A stretch of DNA of 34,865 bases from Myxococcales bacterium. GTDB taxonomy: Bacteria; Myxococcota_A; UBA9042; GCA-2863065. Of the stretch, positions 18,883-26,990 are shown piece after piece. A model generated the notes under the pieces. The model was not told the origin of the DNA. It did not search any database and saw only the letters and a program-made list of their open reading frames with translations. The stretch lies in contig JADMJS010000198.1 of assembly GCA_018780435.1 (NCBI GenBank), positions 1-34,865 on the forward strand, read 5' to 3'. The position numbers and the translations under genes are program-made. How positions within the stretch are numbered: the stretch's first letter is position 1; each line of letters starts with the position of its first letter.

Positions 18883-19752
18883 ATGAAAACCGTTCTTGGG
18901 CGTTACAGCAACCCCAACCGCCATTGGGTCGGCGACGGATTCCCCGTTCGTTCGCTGTTCTCCTACAATACGCTCGGCGAGCATATCAGCCCGTTTCTGT
19001 TGCTCGACTTCGCGGGGCCGCACTACTTCGAGCCGCGCATTACCCCGCGCGGCGTTGGCGAGCACCCGCATCGCGGGTTCGAGACGGTAACCGTGGTCTA
19101 TGAAGGGGAGGTCTCCCATCGCGATTCCACGGGCAACGGCGGGACGATCGGAGCGGGCGATGTCCAGTGGATGACGGCCGCCAGCGGCATCTTGCACGAG
19201 GAGTTTCATTCGACCGGGTTCACCAAGAGCGGCGGCCCGTTCCGCATGGTGCAGCTGTGGGTCAACCTGCCTGCCAAGGACAAGATGTCTCCGCCCGGAT
19301 ACCAGGCGATCACCTCCGCCAACATTCCGGTGATCAGCCTGCCCGGCGATATGGGCAAGGCTCGGATCATCGCGGGCGAGTTCGAAGGCGCCAAAGGTCC
19401 TGCGCGTACCTTCACGCCGATCAACATGTGGGATCTGCGGCTATCTGCAGGTGCCTCGCTGACCCTCGACGTACCCGAAGGCCACACCAGCGCGCTGGTG
19501 GTGCTGTCCGGTCACATCACGGTCGGCGGCAGCGAGCAGGCTGGTGAGGCGGAAATGGTACTGCTCTCACGCAAAGGGAGCGGGGTGACTATTGGCGCCG
19601 ATGGCGAGGCGACGGTGCTGGTACTGACCGGCGAGCCGATCGACGAACCGGTGGTTGGGTACGGGCCCTTCGTAATGAATAGCGAAGCCGAAATCCGCAA
19701 AGCCATCGCCGACTTCAACAACGGCAAGTTCGGCCAGATGGCCGAAGTCTGA
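18883..19752 (+). CDS. Pirin-family bicupin protein
   Basis: This 289-residue protein starts at ATG with GGAGG upstream. The N-terminal cupin holds the pirin metal site: 'GEHPHRGFETVTVV' gives His61 and His63, and 'SGILHEEFH' gives His105 and Glu107, matching the three His and one Glu that bind iron in characterised pirins. A second, more degenerate cupin covers about residues 150-275 ('TPINMWDLRLSAGASLTLDV'). Some bacterial pirins act as quercetin 2,3-dioxygenases and others modulate metabolism or redox response; which applies here is unknown. It is divergent from the LysR gene and followed three bases later by a strong hairpin, so it is a one-gene transcript. Confidence 0.95.
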   Translation: MKTVLGRYSNPNRHWVGDGFPVRSLFSYNTLGEHISPFLLLDFAGPHYFEPRITPRGVGEHPHRGFETVTVVYEGEVSHRDSTGNGGTIGAGDVQWMTAASGILHEEFHSTGFTKSGGPFRMVQLWVNLPAKDKMSPPGYQAITSANIPVISLPGDMGKARIIAGEFEGAKGPARTFTPINMWDLRLSAGASLTLDVPEGHTSALVVLSGHITVGGSEQAGEAEMVLLSRKGSGVTIGADGEATVLVLTGEPIDEPVVGYGPFVMNSEAEIRKAIADFNNGKFGQMAEV

Positions 19753-19754
19753 AA

Positions 19755-19792
19755 CCACGGGTCCCGGCCCAATGATGGGCCGGGACCCGTGG
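19755..19792 (+). terminator. Perfect 16-bp hairpin after pirin
   Basis: The arms 19755-19770 and 19777-19792 are perfectly complementary (CCACGGGTCCCGGCCC and its complement) around a six-base loop AATGAT. It begins two bases after the pirin stop. No clean U-tract follows (ACATTCC), so it may be a terminator of the U-poor type or an mRNA-stabilising hairpin. Confidence 0.8.
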
Positions 19793-19880
19793 ACATTCCT
19801 TCCCGTCTCATCAGCCGGCAATCGAAAGCGAGCTGGAGACATCTGACTCGGCTACCATTCGCAAACACATACTTGCTCAA

Positions 19881-19895
19881 TGATAATACTTATCA
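19881..19895. promoter_or_regulatory. Orphan Fur-box-like palindrome
   Basis: TGATAATACTTATCA matches the Fur 7-1-7 consensus TGATAATnATTATCA at all but one defined position, inside a short AT-rich island. AGGAGG follows at 19902-19907 and an ATG at 19924 opens only a 15-codon frame, so the gene once controlled from here seems to be missing. It lies just beyond the pirin terminator, near the probable right end of the acquired LysR/pirin block. Confidence 0.45.
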
Positions 19896-20020
19896 AAACG
19901 AAGGAGGATTCGCAGAGGCGAGCATGTGTAATGCATTCCGGCGAGCGTGGCGTGAACGCAGTCCTCGGTGACGCGAAACCATCCAGCCGCCGTGACCGCG
20001 TCCCGCGTCGATTCCCGCCC

Positions 20021-21319
20021 TCAATGGGCCGGACAGAGGCCCTCGGTCGCTTGCCGGAACGGCACCGACACGCCGAGCCTCGGCGCCTCTGCGGCGAGTC
20101 GGCAGGCCTCGGACGGGTCGCCGGCGGCGAGCGCCGCCTCCACGGCGACGAGGTAGGCGCGCTCCGTCGGCCGGAGCGCCACGTTCTCGAGCGCCAGCTT
20201 GAGGGCCTTCTTCGGGGCCTTGCCGGGGCCGGCGAAGAACTCGGCGGCGTGATCCAGGAACGCCGCGCGGTGCCGCCCGAGCAGACGGTCGTACTGCTCC
20301 GCGGCGTGGCTGGCGAGACGCTGCGATTCGGCCGGATCGTCCTGCGCAAGCAGCTCGGACAGCAGCCCGGCAGGCTCCGGATCGCCGGTGCCGGCGTCGA
20401 CCAGGGCGCGCAGCCGCGCGATCGCCTGAGGCCTCAGCCCGTGCTGGGCCTCGAGCTCGGCGAGGTGGACGCTCGCGACCACGTAGCCCGGCAACCGGTC
20501 GAGAGCCTCGCGGTAGAGCGGGACGGCGCGGAGCCCGTCGCCCGCGACCTCCGCCCACATCACACCGCGCTGGAATGCCACCGACGCGTGCGGGAGCGGC
20601 GACACGTCTCGGTACACCGCAATCGCGCTGCGATAGGACTGATCGGCCTCGTCGAAGCGCCCGAGCGCCGCCTGGGCCACGGCCTGGGCCGCGAGGCTGC
20701 TGTAGCTCTCACGGCGGTCCACCTCGGCGGCGCGGGCGGTGAGGACTGCCTCAAGGTTCTGGCCCAGCGCGAGATCGATCGTCTCGAGCAGCCGAGTCGC
20801 GGTCTTGTGAGTCGCGGCAAACGGCGCCGCGAGCGAGCGCGCCTCAGCGAAGCGGTGGACCGACGACAGGACCTGCGCCCGCAGCAAGAGGGCATCGGGC
20901 CCCTTCGGGGCGAGCGCCACGCCCTCGTCGGCCAAGGCCATGGCCGTGTCGAAATCCGTGTAGGTTCCGAAATACGCTGTCCGCGCCAGGAGAGTATCGA
21001 CCAGGTTGCGGCGGAGGTCGATCGAGTCCGGGGCGACCGCCAGGGCCTCCCCGAGACCGTCGATTCGGGCGTTCAGATCGGCGCGCGCGGCTTTGCCGTC
21101 CGTGGTCATTCCGCCGAGCCGCACGGGTGTCGGCTCCGGGAACACCGGAGGGAGGACTTGCTCGGGCAGCGTGACCGGCGCTTCGGCCGCCGGCTCTGCT
21201 CGACACGAGAGGGTGAAGAGGCCCGCGGCCAGCAGGAACGCCAGCCGCGGGAAGGGGCCGGCGTGCTCCGAGGGCCGCCGAACGATTCGGGTCCGTCGTG
21301 AGCACGCCATGACTGTCAC
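20021..21319 (-). CDS. TPR-repeat predicted lipoprotein
   Basis: This protein of up to 432 residues starts at GTG (21319), whose GTGA overlaps the stop of the upstream gene; an ATG at 21310 is an alternative. The leader is basic (SRRTRIVRRPSE), then hydrophobic, ending at Cys in 'FTLSC', a weak lipobox. The rest is alpha-helical and Ala/Leu rich, with TPR-like units, for example 'AVPLYREALDRLPGYVVASVHLAELEAQ' split over residues about 265-295 and 'GRFDEADQSYRSAIAVY'. It is the last gene of the DUF4331 operon, so it probably works with the two envelope proteins before it. No catalytic motif is seen. Confidence 0.85.
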   Translation of the reverse strand: MTVMACSRRTRIVRRPSEHAGPFPRLAFLLAAGLFTLSCRAEPAAEAPVTLPEQVLPPVFPEPTPVRLGGMTTDGKAARADLNARIDGLGEALAVAPDSIDLRRNLVDTLLARTAYFGTYTDFDTAMALADEGVALAPKGPDALLLRAQVLSSVHRFAEARSLAAPFAATHKTATRLLETIDLALGQNLEAVLTARAAEVDRRESYSSLAAQAVAQAALGRFDEADQSYRSAIAVYRDVSPLPHASVAFQRGVMWAEVAGDGLRAVPLYREALDRLPGYVVASVHLAELEAQHGLRPQAIARLRALVDAGTGDPEPAGLLSELLAQDDPAESQRLASHAAEQYDRLLGRHRAAFLDHAAEFFAGPGKAPKKALKLALENVALRPTERAYLVAVEAALAAGDPSEACRLAAEAPRLGVSVPFRQATEGLCPAH

Positions 21320-22152
21320 TGCGGCGCCGCCAGGTACGGGAACGTCTCGAGGAGAGCGATGTTGTCCGACGTGACGCCGTCGTCGAGGCCCGTAAGGGCG
21401 CCCGCCGCCAGTACGGAGTAGCTGCGCTCGATCACGTCATACGTGAGCGCGCGACCGCCGCAGTCCGTGTTGGCGACGCCGATGAAGCTCGCCTCGACGC
21501 CGAGGTACGTCGTACAGGTGGCGCTGTCGGAGTTGGTGTAGAGCCGGTCATCCGCGAGCACGCCGGCGAGGGTGGCGTATCGGTCACCCGTCGCCGCCGC
21601 GAGGAGCTGGTTGCCGCAGGTGGCGTCCAGGGCGTCGAGGATGGCAAGGTTCTTCTTGATCTCCGGGACCCACGCCGCCGCCCACCCGCTGGGGTCGGCG
21701 TCGGCGTTGTAGTCGTCCTTCGTCTCCCCCTTGGCCGTCGCGTCGGCCTCGAAGGTCGCGATGAGGGCCGTGGCGATAGCGGGTCGACCCATGCGGTCGA
21801 TCATCGCCCCCAGGGCCGGGGCGTTGCCGGCGCCGAGCAGTCCGTCATCGGTGCCGTCAGTCCCGTCGGTCGCGTCCGTCGCGTCAGTGCCATCGGTCGC
21901 ATCCGTCGCGTCAGTCCCGTCAGTCCCGTCAGTGCCATCGGTCGCATCCGTTGCGTCCGTCGCATCCGTCGCGTCGGCGGCGTCCGTCGCGTCCGTCGCG
22001 TCCGTGGCGTCAGTGCCATCGGTCGCGTCGGCGGCGTCCGTCGCGTCGGTGGCGTCCGTCGTGTCGGTGTCCAGGCTGGTGGTGTCGTCGACTTTGGAGC
22101 AGGCGCCGGTGAGCGCCAGTGCTCCGATCATCATCGTCAATCGAAGTCGCAT
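21316..22152 (-). CDS. Lipoprotein with Asp-Ala-Thr repeat linker
   Basis: This 278-residue protein starts at ATG with GAGGAGAGAG upstream. Its leader ends in the lipobox LTGAC (Cys18). Residues about 24-104 are almost purely Asp/Ala/Thr/Gly in a [ATG]-D three-residue rhythm, a highly acidic flexible linker. The globular C-terminal part (about 105-278) includes 'MIDRMGRPAIATALIATFEA' and four Cys that could pair. 'RMGRPAI' and the linkage to a DUF4331 gene suggest it belongs to the same envelope module, possibly a divergent DUF4331-type domain, but this is inference. It lies 11 bp after the DUF4331 gene and overlaps the TPR gene by four bases. Confidence 0.88.
   Translation of the reverse strand: MRLRLTMMIGALALTGACSKVDDTTSLDTDTTDATDATDAADATDGTDATDATDATDAADATDATDATDATDGTDGTDGTDATDATDGTDATDATDGTDGTDDGLLGAGNAPALGAMIDRMGRPAIATALIATFEADATAKGETKDDYNADADPSGWAAAWVPEIKKNLAILDALDATCGNQLLAAATGDRYATLAGVLADDRLYTNSDSATCTTYLGVEASFIGVANTDCGGRALTYDVIERSYSVLAAGALTGLDDGVTSDNIALLETFPYLAAPQ
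21841..22083 (-). repeat. In-frame simple repeat encoding Asp-Ala-Thr linker
   Basis: The plus strand here is built from near-tandem GCGTCCGTC, GCGTCGGCG, GTGCCATCG and related nine-base units. Read on the minus strand they encode TDATDATDA-type residues. All units keep the frame, so length changes by slippage would lengthen or shorten the linker without destroying the protein. Confidence 0.85.
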
Positions 22153-22163
22153 GGTCTCTCTCC

Positions 22164-22868
22164 TCACTGGGCCATCTGGTAGGTGCCGGTCCACGACGCG
22201 AGGATCGGACCACCGTCGTTGAGGAGCGTCTTGTCGACCTGGACGACGATCGAGAGCACGTCCAGGTCGGCGAACGTGTCGTACGGTGGGCCGCCCTTGC
22301 CGTCCGACCGCAGGAGGCCGACGATCGCGCTCGCGGTGTTGAAGTCGACCGTCGGGCACATCTGCTCGTCGAAGCTCAGAGCAGGAGCCGCGGCGACCAC
22401 GGCGTTGACCGCCGCCTTGAAGCCGTCGAGCGCGAAGAAGAACGGATCGTTACGGAGCCCCGCGAAGACCTTGAGCTTGCCGCTCGCGCTCGCGATGCCG
22501 TCCGTTCCCGACGGGTCGCCAGCCACGTACTCGTCGCCAAGCCAGCACTCGATGCCCGTGCCGTCGGTCTTGTGGAAGTGACAGAGCACATCAGCCTTGG
22601 TGGCCGCCGCCGCCCCGTACGTCGCCATACTCGACACGTGGAACGCGTAGACAATGGCGTCCGAGAACGTCGACTCGCCCGTCGCGAAGGGCGAGACGTT
22701 CATGACGAGGTTGACCTTCGTACCGTCCGACGTCATCCAAACGTAGTGGTCGGTGATGTCGGCCGCAGGGGTCGCCGACGGCGCCGGGGAATCGATGTGG
22801 TCCGCCGCGTAAGCGACCGGGGCCACGAGTGCACACGCCATCGCGCGTGCGAACAAGGTTCGCATCAT
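22164..22868 (-). CDS. DUF4331-family secreted protein
   Basis: This 234-residue protein has a signal peptide (residues 1 to about 21, ending VAYAA) directly followed by the DUF4331 hallmark 'DHIDSP...DITDHYVW'. Other family-like motifs are 'VNLVMNVSP' and 'VFAGLRNDPFFFALDGFK' near residue 140. DUF4331 proteins are exported and of unknown function. GAGGAG lies seven bases before the ATG at 22868; the second codon is also ATG. It heads a three-gene operon with the Asp-Ala-Thr lipoprotein and the TPR lipoprotein. At 234 residues it is near the short end of the family. Confidence 0.88.
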   Translation of the reverse strand: MMRTLFARAMACALVAPVAYAADHIDSPAPSATPAADITDHYVWMTSDGTKVNLVMNVSPFATGESTFSDAIVYAFHVSSMATYGAAAATKADVLCHFHKTDGTGIECWLGDEYVAGDPSGTDGIASASGKLKVFAGLRNDPFFFALDGFKAAVNAVVAAAPALSFDEQMCPTVDFNTASAIVGLLRSDGKGGPPYDTFADLDVLSIVVQVDKTLLNDGGPILASWTGTYQMAQ

Positions 22869-23109
22869 ACGTTCTCCTCTTTCATGGGACGCGTGAGAGC
22901 AGGGCCTAACGCCGCTATCTCACTGGCCGACCCTGTTTCGCCCCATCTGGATACAGCTCCCTGGCGAGATCGCAAGGAAGTGACGCGGCCGCGGCACCCG
23001 GATCCCCGACGTTCGGAGGCGCCACGCTGTGCGCGTCCGTCCCGCCATAGGACGCGTCCGGGCGCGGCGCTGGCCCGCCGGTCGAGCCGAGCCTTGCAGA
23101 CGCTCTGCG

Positions 23110-25800
23110 TCAACGAGCGGCAGAGCCGCGGCGACCCGTGACGCAAAGACGGCACCGGCGACGGTGCCACCCGAGCGTGGCCATGAGGAACAGGACGCTG
23201 ATGCCGACCGGCTCCAAGGAGCGACCACCACCGTAGTTGCATCCCACGTCGGTCTTCGAATCTGGCCGCGCGCCGGGCGGCGTGCCCCCGACTGCGCCAC
23301 CGTCATCGCCGCTCGAGACGGGCGGCGAGCCATTCGGGACACAGTCACGCCCCGCCGCGGCGCCAGGACACGACGCGCTCGTCGAGCACGCATCACCCAC
23401 GCCGTCGCCGTTCGCGTCGGCTTGCGACGGGTCGCTGACCCGAGGGCAGACATCGCCCTCGTCCTCGACGCCATCGCCGTCGTCATCCGGGTCGCACGCG
23501 TCGCCGGCGCCATCGCCGTCGAGATCGTCCTGCTCGGGATCGGGCGCTACGGGGCAGAGATCGGCGTCGTCCAGGATCCCGTCGCCGTCGTCATCCGGAT
23601 CACAGACGTCACCTTCCTCGTCGTGATCGAGATCGAGCTGGGCCGGATCCGGCGCGTTGACGCACACGTCGGTCTCGTCGGGTTCGCCATCGTCGTCATC
23701 ATCGACGTCGCAGAGGTCGCCGAGCCCATCTCGGTCGGCATCGAGCTGCTCCGGGTTGACCGTGAGCCGGCACAGATCCACCTCATCGACCACGCCATCG
23801 TCGTCGTCATCGTCATCGCACACGTCGCCGGCGCCGTCGTCGTCGTGATCGAGCTGCTGGGGATCGATGACGCGCTGACAGACATCGACGTCGTCCGCGA
23901 CCGAGTCGCCGTCATCGTCTTCGTCGCACGCGTCCCCGGAACGATCGCCGTCCAGATCCCCCTGGCCCGGGTCCGGGATGAACGGGCAGACGTCCACGCT
24001 GTCGGCGACGTCGTCTCCATCGTCATCGTCGTCACAGGCGTCTCCGATCGCGTCGACGTCACTGTCGATCTGGTCGGCGTCCGCGACGGTTGGGCAGAGG
24101 TCCAAGGCGTCGAGCACCGAATCGCCGTCGTCGTCGAGGTCGCAGTCGTCGCCGTCGAGATCGGCGTCGAGATCGGACTGCTCTGGGTCGAACACGGTCG
24201 GACAAAGGTCGCCGACATCGTCCACCCCGTCACCGTCGTCGTCGGCGTCACAAGCATCACCGTCCCCGTCACCGTCGATATCGCGCTGATATGGGTCGGC
24301 CGTGAGCGGGCACACGTCCGTGCCGTCGTCCACGCCGTCGCCGTCGTCATCGGCGTCGCACATGTCCCCGTCACCGTCGCCGTCCGTGTCCTCCTGACCC
24401 GGATCCGGGTGCACGGGGCAGACGTCGACCTCGTCCGGGATCCCATCGTTGTCGTCGTCGGTCTCGCAGGCATCGCCTTTGCCGTCGCCGTCCGCGTCTG
24501 CCTGATCCGGATCCGGCTCGGTGGGACAGCCGTCCTGCGTATCAGGGACGCCGTCGCCGTCGTCGTCGTCGTCACAAGCGTCGCCGACCGCATCGCTGTC
24601 CGTGTCGAGCTGAGTGACGTTGGCGGCAAGCGGACAGTTGTCGCCCGCGTCAGGGACCGCGTCACCGTCATCGTCGGGGTCGCACGTATCGCCCGCGCCG
24701 TCCGCATCGGTGTCGAGCTGGTTCGCGTTCGGCACCTTCGGGCAGTTGTCCTTCGCGTCGTCGACCGCATCTCCGTCGTCGTCCGGGTCGCAGACGTCGC
24801 CCTTACCATCGCCGTCCGTGTTCGCTTGGTCGGCGTTCTTCACGAGAGGGCAGTTGTCCGCGGTGTCGAGCTTCCCGTCGTTGTCGTCGTCGGTGTCGCA
24901 GGCGTCGCCCTTGCTGTCACCGTCCGTGTTCTTCTGATCCGCGTTCTTGTTCAGCGGGCAGTTGTCCGACCCGTCTACTTTGCCGTCGTTGTCGTCGTCG
25001 GTGTCGCAGGCGTCGCCCTTGCTGTCGCCGTCCGTGTTCTTCTGGTCCGCGTTCTTCACCAGGGAGCAGTTGTCGGACGAGTCGGGCTTCCCGTCGTTGT
25101 CGTCATCGGTGTCGCAGGCGTCGCCCTTGCTGTCGCCATCGGTGTTCTTCTGATTCGCGTTCTTGGTGGTCGGGCAGTTGTCCGACGCGTCGGGCTTACC
25201 GTCGCCGTCGCCATCGAGGGTACATTTGCCACCGCCCGGCCCGCCGCCCCACCACTCCCAGTGCCACTTCTCGCTCGGCACGGTTCGCTTGAACCCGTAC
25301 GTGCCCGCGTGGGCCGAGAGCCAGTTGTAGACGCCGCTCGACGAGGTGTTGAGGTCGAGCGCGTGCCCGCTCTGGTGGTTCGAGTAGCCGGGCTTGGCGG
25401 CCAGGTTGCACGAGTTGCAACAGCAGCAGGTGTAACAATTGTAGAGGGCCTGCTGCTCCGCCATCGTGCGGAAGCCGCTCACGACCTTCAGCGTCACGCC
25501 CTTCGCCGCGGCCGCCTTCGCCATCACGTAGTACGCATTCGCGGTCGCGATCTCGACCTTCTTCCCGTCCACCGTCACCAGCTTGATCGTGAACGAATCC
25601 CCGCTCTTATAGCCCGTCCCGGTCGACGTGGTGCAGTTGATCGAGGAGAGGGCGCCCGAGATCGTCGCGTAGCGGTTCACCTCGTGAGCCGAGGTCTCGC
25701 ACGTGGGCGTCACGTGGCTAGGCGACCCATCGGTGGGCAGCTCGCCCCCGGTGCACGCCAGCACGAGTGGCACCAACAGTCTCAGCCAAGCACGATTCAC
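23110..25800 (-). CDS. VanY-like peptidase lipoprotein with 17 thrombospondin-3 repeats
   Basis: I chose GTG at 25800 because GGGGAGG precedes it and it yields a compact leader with lipobox VLAC (Cys16), giving 896 residues. Residues about 35-190 form a VanY-type D-Ala-D-Ala carboxypeptidase domain: '[14 protein letters not shown]', the Zn motif SxHxxGxAxD (Ser140, His142, Asp149) and 'EKWHWEW' with His180. A Cys cluster [10 protein letters not shown] (122-131) sits between these motifs. Residues about 192-805 are 17 thrombospondin type-3 repeats of 36 residues (DxDxDGxxDxxDxCPxxxxxxQxxxDxDxxGDxCD), a rigid calcium-loaded stalk. The C-terminus has Gly-Cys, a hydrophobic segment ([14 protein letters not shown]) and Arg residues, a MYXO-CTERM-like tail. 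It probably trims or binds peptidoglycan at the cell surface. The antisense strand has a long spurious frame caused by the repeats. Confidence 0.9.
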   Translation of the reverse strand: MNRAWLRLLVPLVLACTGGELPTDGSPSHVTPTCETSAHEVNRYATISGALSSINCTTSTGTGYKSGDSFTIKLVTVDGKKVEIATANAYYVMAKAAAAKGVTLKVVSGFRTMAEQQALYNCYTCCCCNSCNLAAKPGYSNHQSGHALDLNTSSSGVYNWLSAHAGTYGFKRTVPSEKWHWEWWGGGPGGGKCTLDGDGDGKPDASDNCPTTKNANQKNTDGDSKGDACDTDDDNDGKPDSSDNCSLVKNADQKNTDGDSKGDACDTDDDNDGKVDGSDNCPLNKNADQKNTDGDSKGDACDTDDDNDGKLDTADNCPLVKNADQANTDGDGKGDVCDPDDDGDAVDDAKDNCPKVPNANQLDTDADGAGDTCDPDDDGDAVPDAGDNCPLAANVTQLDTDSDAVGDACDDDDDGDGVPDTQDGCPTEPDPDQADADGDGKGDACETDDDNDGIPDEVDVCPVHPDPGQEDTDGDGDGDMCDADDDGDGVDDGTDVCPLTADPYQRDIDGDGDGDACDADDDGDGVDDVGDLCPTVFDPEQSDLDADLDGDDCDLDDDGDSVLDALDLCPTVADADQIDSDVDAIGDACDDDDDGDDVADSVDVCPFIPDPGQGDLDGDRSGDACDEDDDGDSVADDVDVCQRVIDPQQLDHDDDGAGDVCDDDDDDDGVVDEVDLCRLTVNPEQLDADRDGLGDLCDVDDDDDGEPDETDVCVNAPDPAQLDLDHDEEGDVCDPDDDGDGILDDADLCPVAPDPEQDDLDGDGAGDACDPDDDGDGVEDEGDVCPRVSDPSQADANGDGVGDACSTSASCPGAAAGRDCVPNGSPPVSSGDDGGAVGGTPPGARPDSKTDVGCNYGGGRSLEPVGISVLFLMATLGWHRRRCRLCVTGRRGSAAR
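23391..25225 (-). repeat. 108-bp tandem repeats encoding TSP3 units
   Basis: Seventeen tandem 108-bp units encode the calcium-binding repeats. The units nearest the peptidase domain (about 24860-25200) are nearly identical ('[19 protein letters not shown]' recurs in three consecutive units), while distal units are diverged. That gradient indicates recent unit duplication at the N-terminal end of the array. Confidence 0.85.
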
Positions 25801-25937
25801 GGGGCCTCCCCAGCTAGAGAGCCTACTCCCGGTCCAGCCGGTGGCAAGGCCCAACCCTGAGCTGCCCAGGCGCCATTGTAGCCTCCGGAAAGGGCGCCAT
25901 GTATGTGCTGGGATGGCGCACCGCGTCGAGGCCGGCG

Positions 25938-26978
25938 TCAGCCCGATACCCGTTCAGGTCGCGGGGCGGCCTCGGGAACCAAGAAACGAGCCGCGTGAGG
26001 CTCGACCGCGAAGGACGACGTGCGTGGGCCGTGCCGTCGCGATCCGAAGCTCGGGGCGATGAAGCCGACGTGACCGCCGTGGGGGCTCACGTCGAGGCGT
26101 ACCTGACCCGACGCCTCGGCTTCGGCCCAAGGGATGGCGTGCGCGGGCACGAAGGGATCGTCCTCCGCCTGAAGCACCAAGGTGGGTCGCCTTATGTGAG
26201 CGACGAAGGGGCGCGAGCTCGAACGAGCGAAGTAGTCGTCCGCGCTCGAGAATCCGTGGAGTGGGGCGGTCACGGCATCGTCGAAGTCGCGGAAGGTTCG
26301 AGCCCGGAGCCCGGCGGCAGGGTCGCAAAAGGGTGCCAGCTCGGCCGCGCGCGCCCGGAGCTTGCCGTGCAGTGAGCTGAGCAGATGGTGGGAATAGACC
26401 CGGGCGAATCCGCGCGACAGCGACGTCGAACACGCGGCGAGCTCGAAGGGCACCGAGACCGCCACGGCGCGGTCGAGGAGCGCCGCGTCGCCTCTCTCGC
26501 CGAGGTACTTCAGGAGGACGTTCCCGCCGAGTGAGAACCCGACGGCACGAAGTGACCGGCCCGGCGACTCGCGTCGAAGGTGAGCGAGCAGCGACGAGAG
26601 GTCGGCGGTCTCGCCGCTGTGGTAGAGGCGAGGCAGACGGTTCGGTACGCCGCTGCAGGACCGGAAGTTCAGCGCGACGACACTAGCGCCGCGAACGAGA
26701 AGATGATGGGCGACGAGCCGGACGTAACCGGACGCCGATGAGCCCTCGAGCCCGTGGAGGATCACGACGATCGGCGCCCGCTCGTCGACCGGCTCGGGGC
26801 CATGATCGACGTCGACGAAGTCGCCATCGGGGAGCTCGAGCCGTTCCCGCCGGACGAACGGCGCGACTTGCGGCCGCACGATCGCGCCGAGCAGCGTCTG
26901 GACGTGGGGATTGGACAAGAACCCGAGCCGACGTGCGAACTTAGAGGCGAGGGCGGGGTGCTCTGGTTCGGATCGCAT
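25938..26978 (-). CDS. YheT/EMB8-type alpha/beta hydrolase
   Basis: This 346-residue protein has the YheT signature near the N-terminus ('[17 protein letters not shown]', residues 20-36) and a complete hydrolase triad: Ser149 in 'VGFSLGGN', Asp273 or Asp274 in 'QAEDDPFVP', and His303 in 'PHGGHVGF'. The oxyanion region is '[14 protein letters not shown]'. Family members are putative esterases; the natural substrate is unknown. No signal peptide is seen, so it is likely cytosolic. It starts 12 bp after the S41 peptidase stop and is probably cotranscribed with it. Confidence 0.92.
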   Translation of the reverse strand: MRSEPEHPALASKFARRLGFLSNPHVQTLLGAIVRPQVAPFVRRERLELPDGDFVDVDHGPEPVDERAPIVVILHGLEGSSASGYVRLVAHHLLVRGASVVALNFRSCSGVPNRLPRLYHSGETADLSSLLAHLRRESPGRSLRAVGFSLGGNVLLKYLGERGDAALLDRAVAVSVPFELAACSTSLSRGFARVYSHHLLSSLHGKLRARAAELAPFCDPAAGLRARTFRDFDDAVTAPLHGFSSADDYFARSSSRPFVAHIRRPTLVLQAEDDPFVPAHAIPWAEAEASGQVRLDVSPHGGHVGFIAPSFGSRRHGPRTSSFAVEPHAARFLVPEAAPRPERVSG

Positions 26979-26990
26979 GGGGTCTCGCGC

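Noticed and set aside
19880..21301. 473-codon plus-strand frame
   Set aside because: It is antisense to the TPR lipoprotein; the minus-strand gene has a coupled start and TPR-like units.
21841..22083. CRISPR-like or satellite repeat
   Set aside because: The repeats keep one reading frame inside a lipoprotein with a good start and leader.
23090..23108. Terminator after the VanY-like gene (GACGC-AGA-GCGTC)
   Set aside because: The stem is only five base pairs with no U-tract, too weak to call.
23029..25860. 943-codon plus-strand frame rich in Val/Ile
   Set aside because: It mirrors the TSP3 repeats on the other strand; the periodic Asp codons read as Val/Ile in antisense. It has no leader and no known domain.
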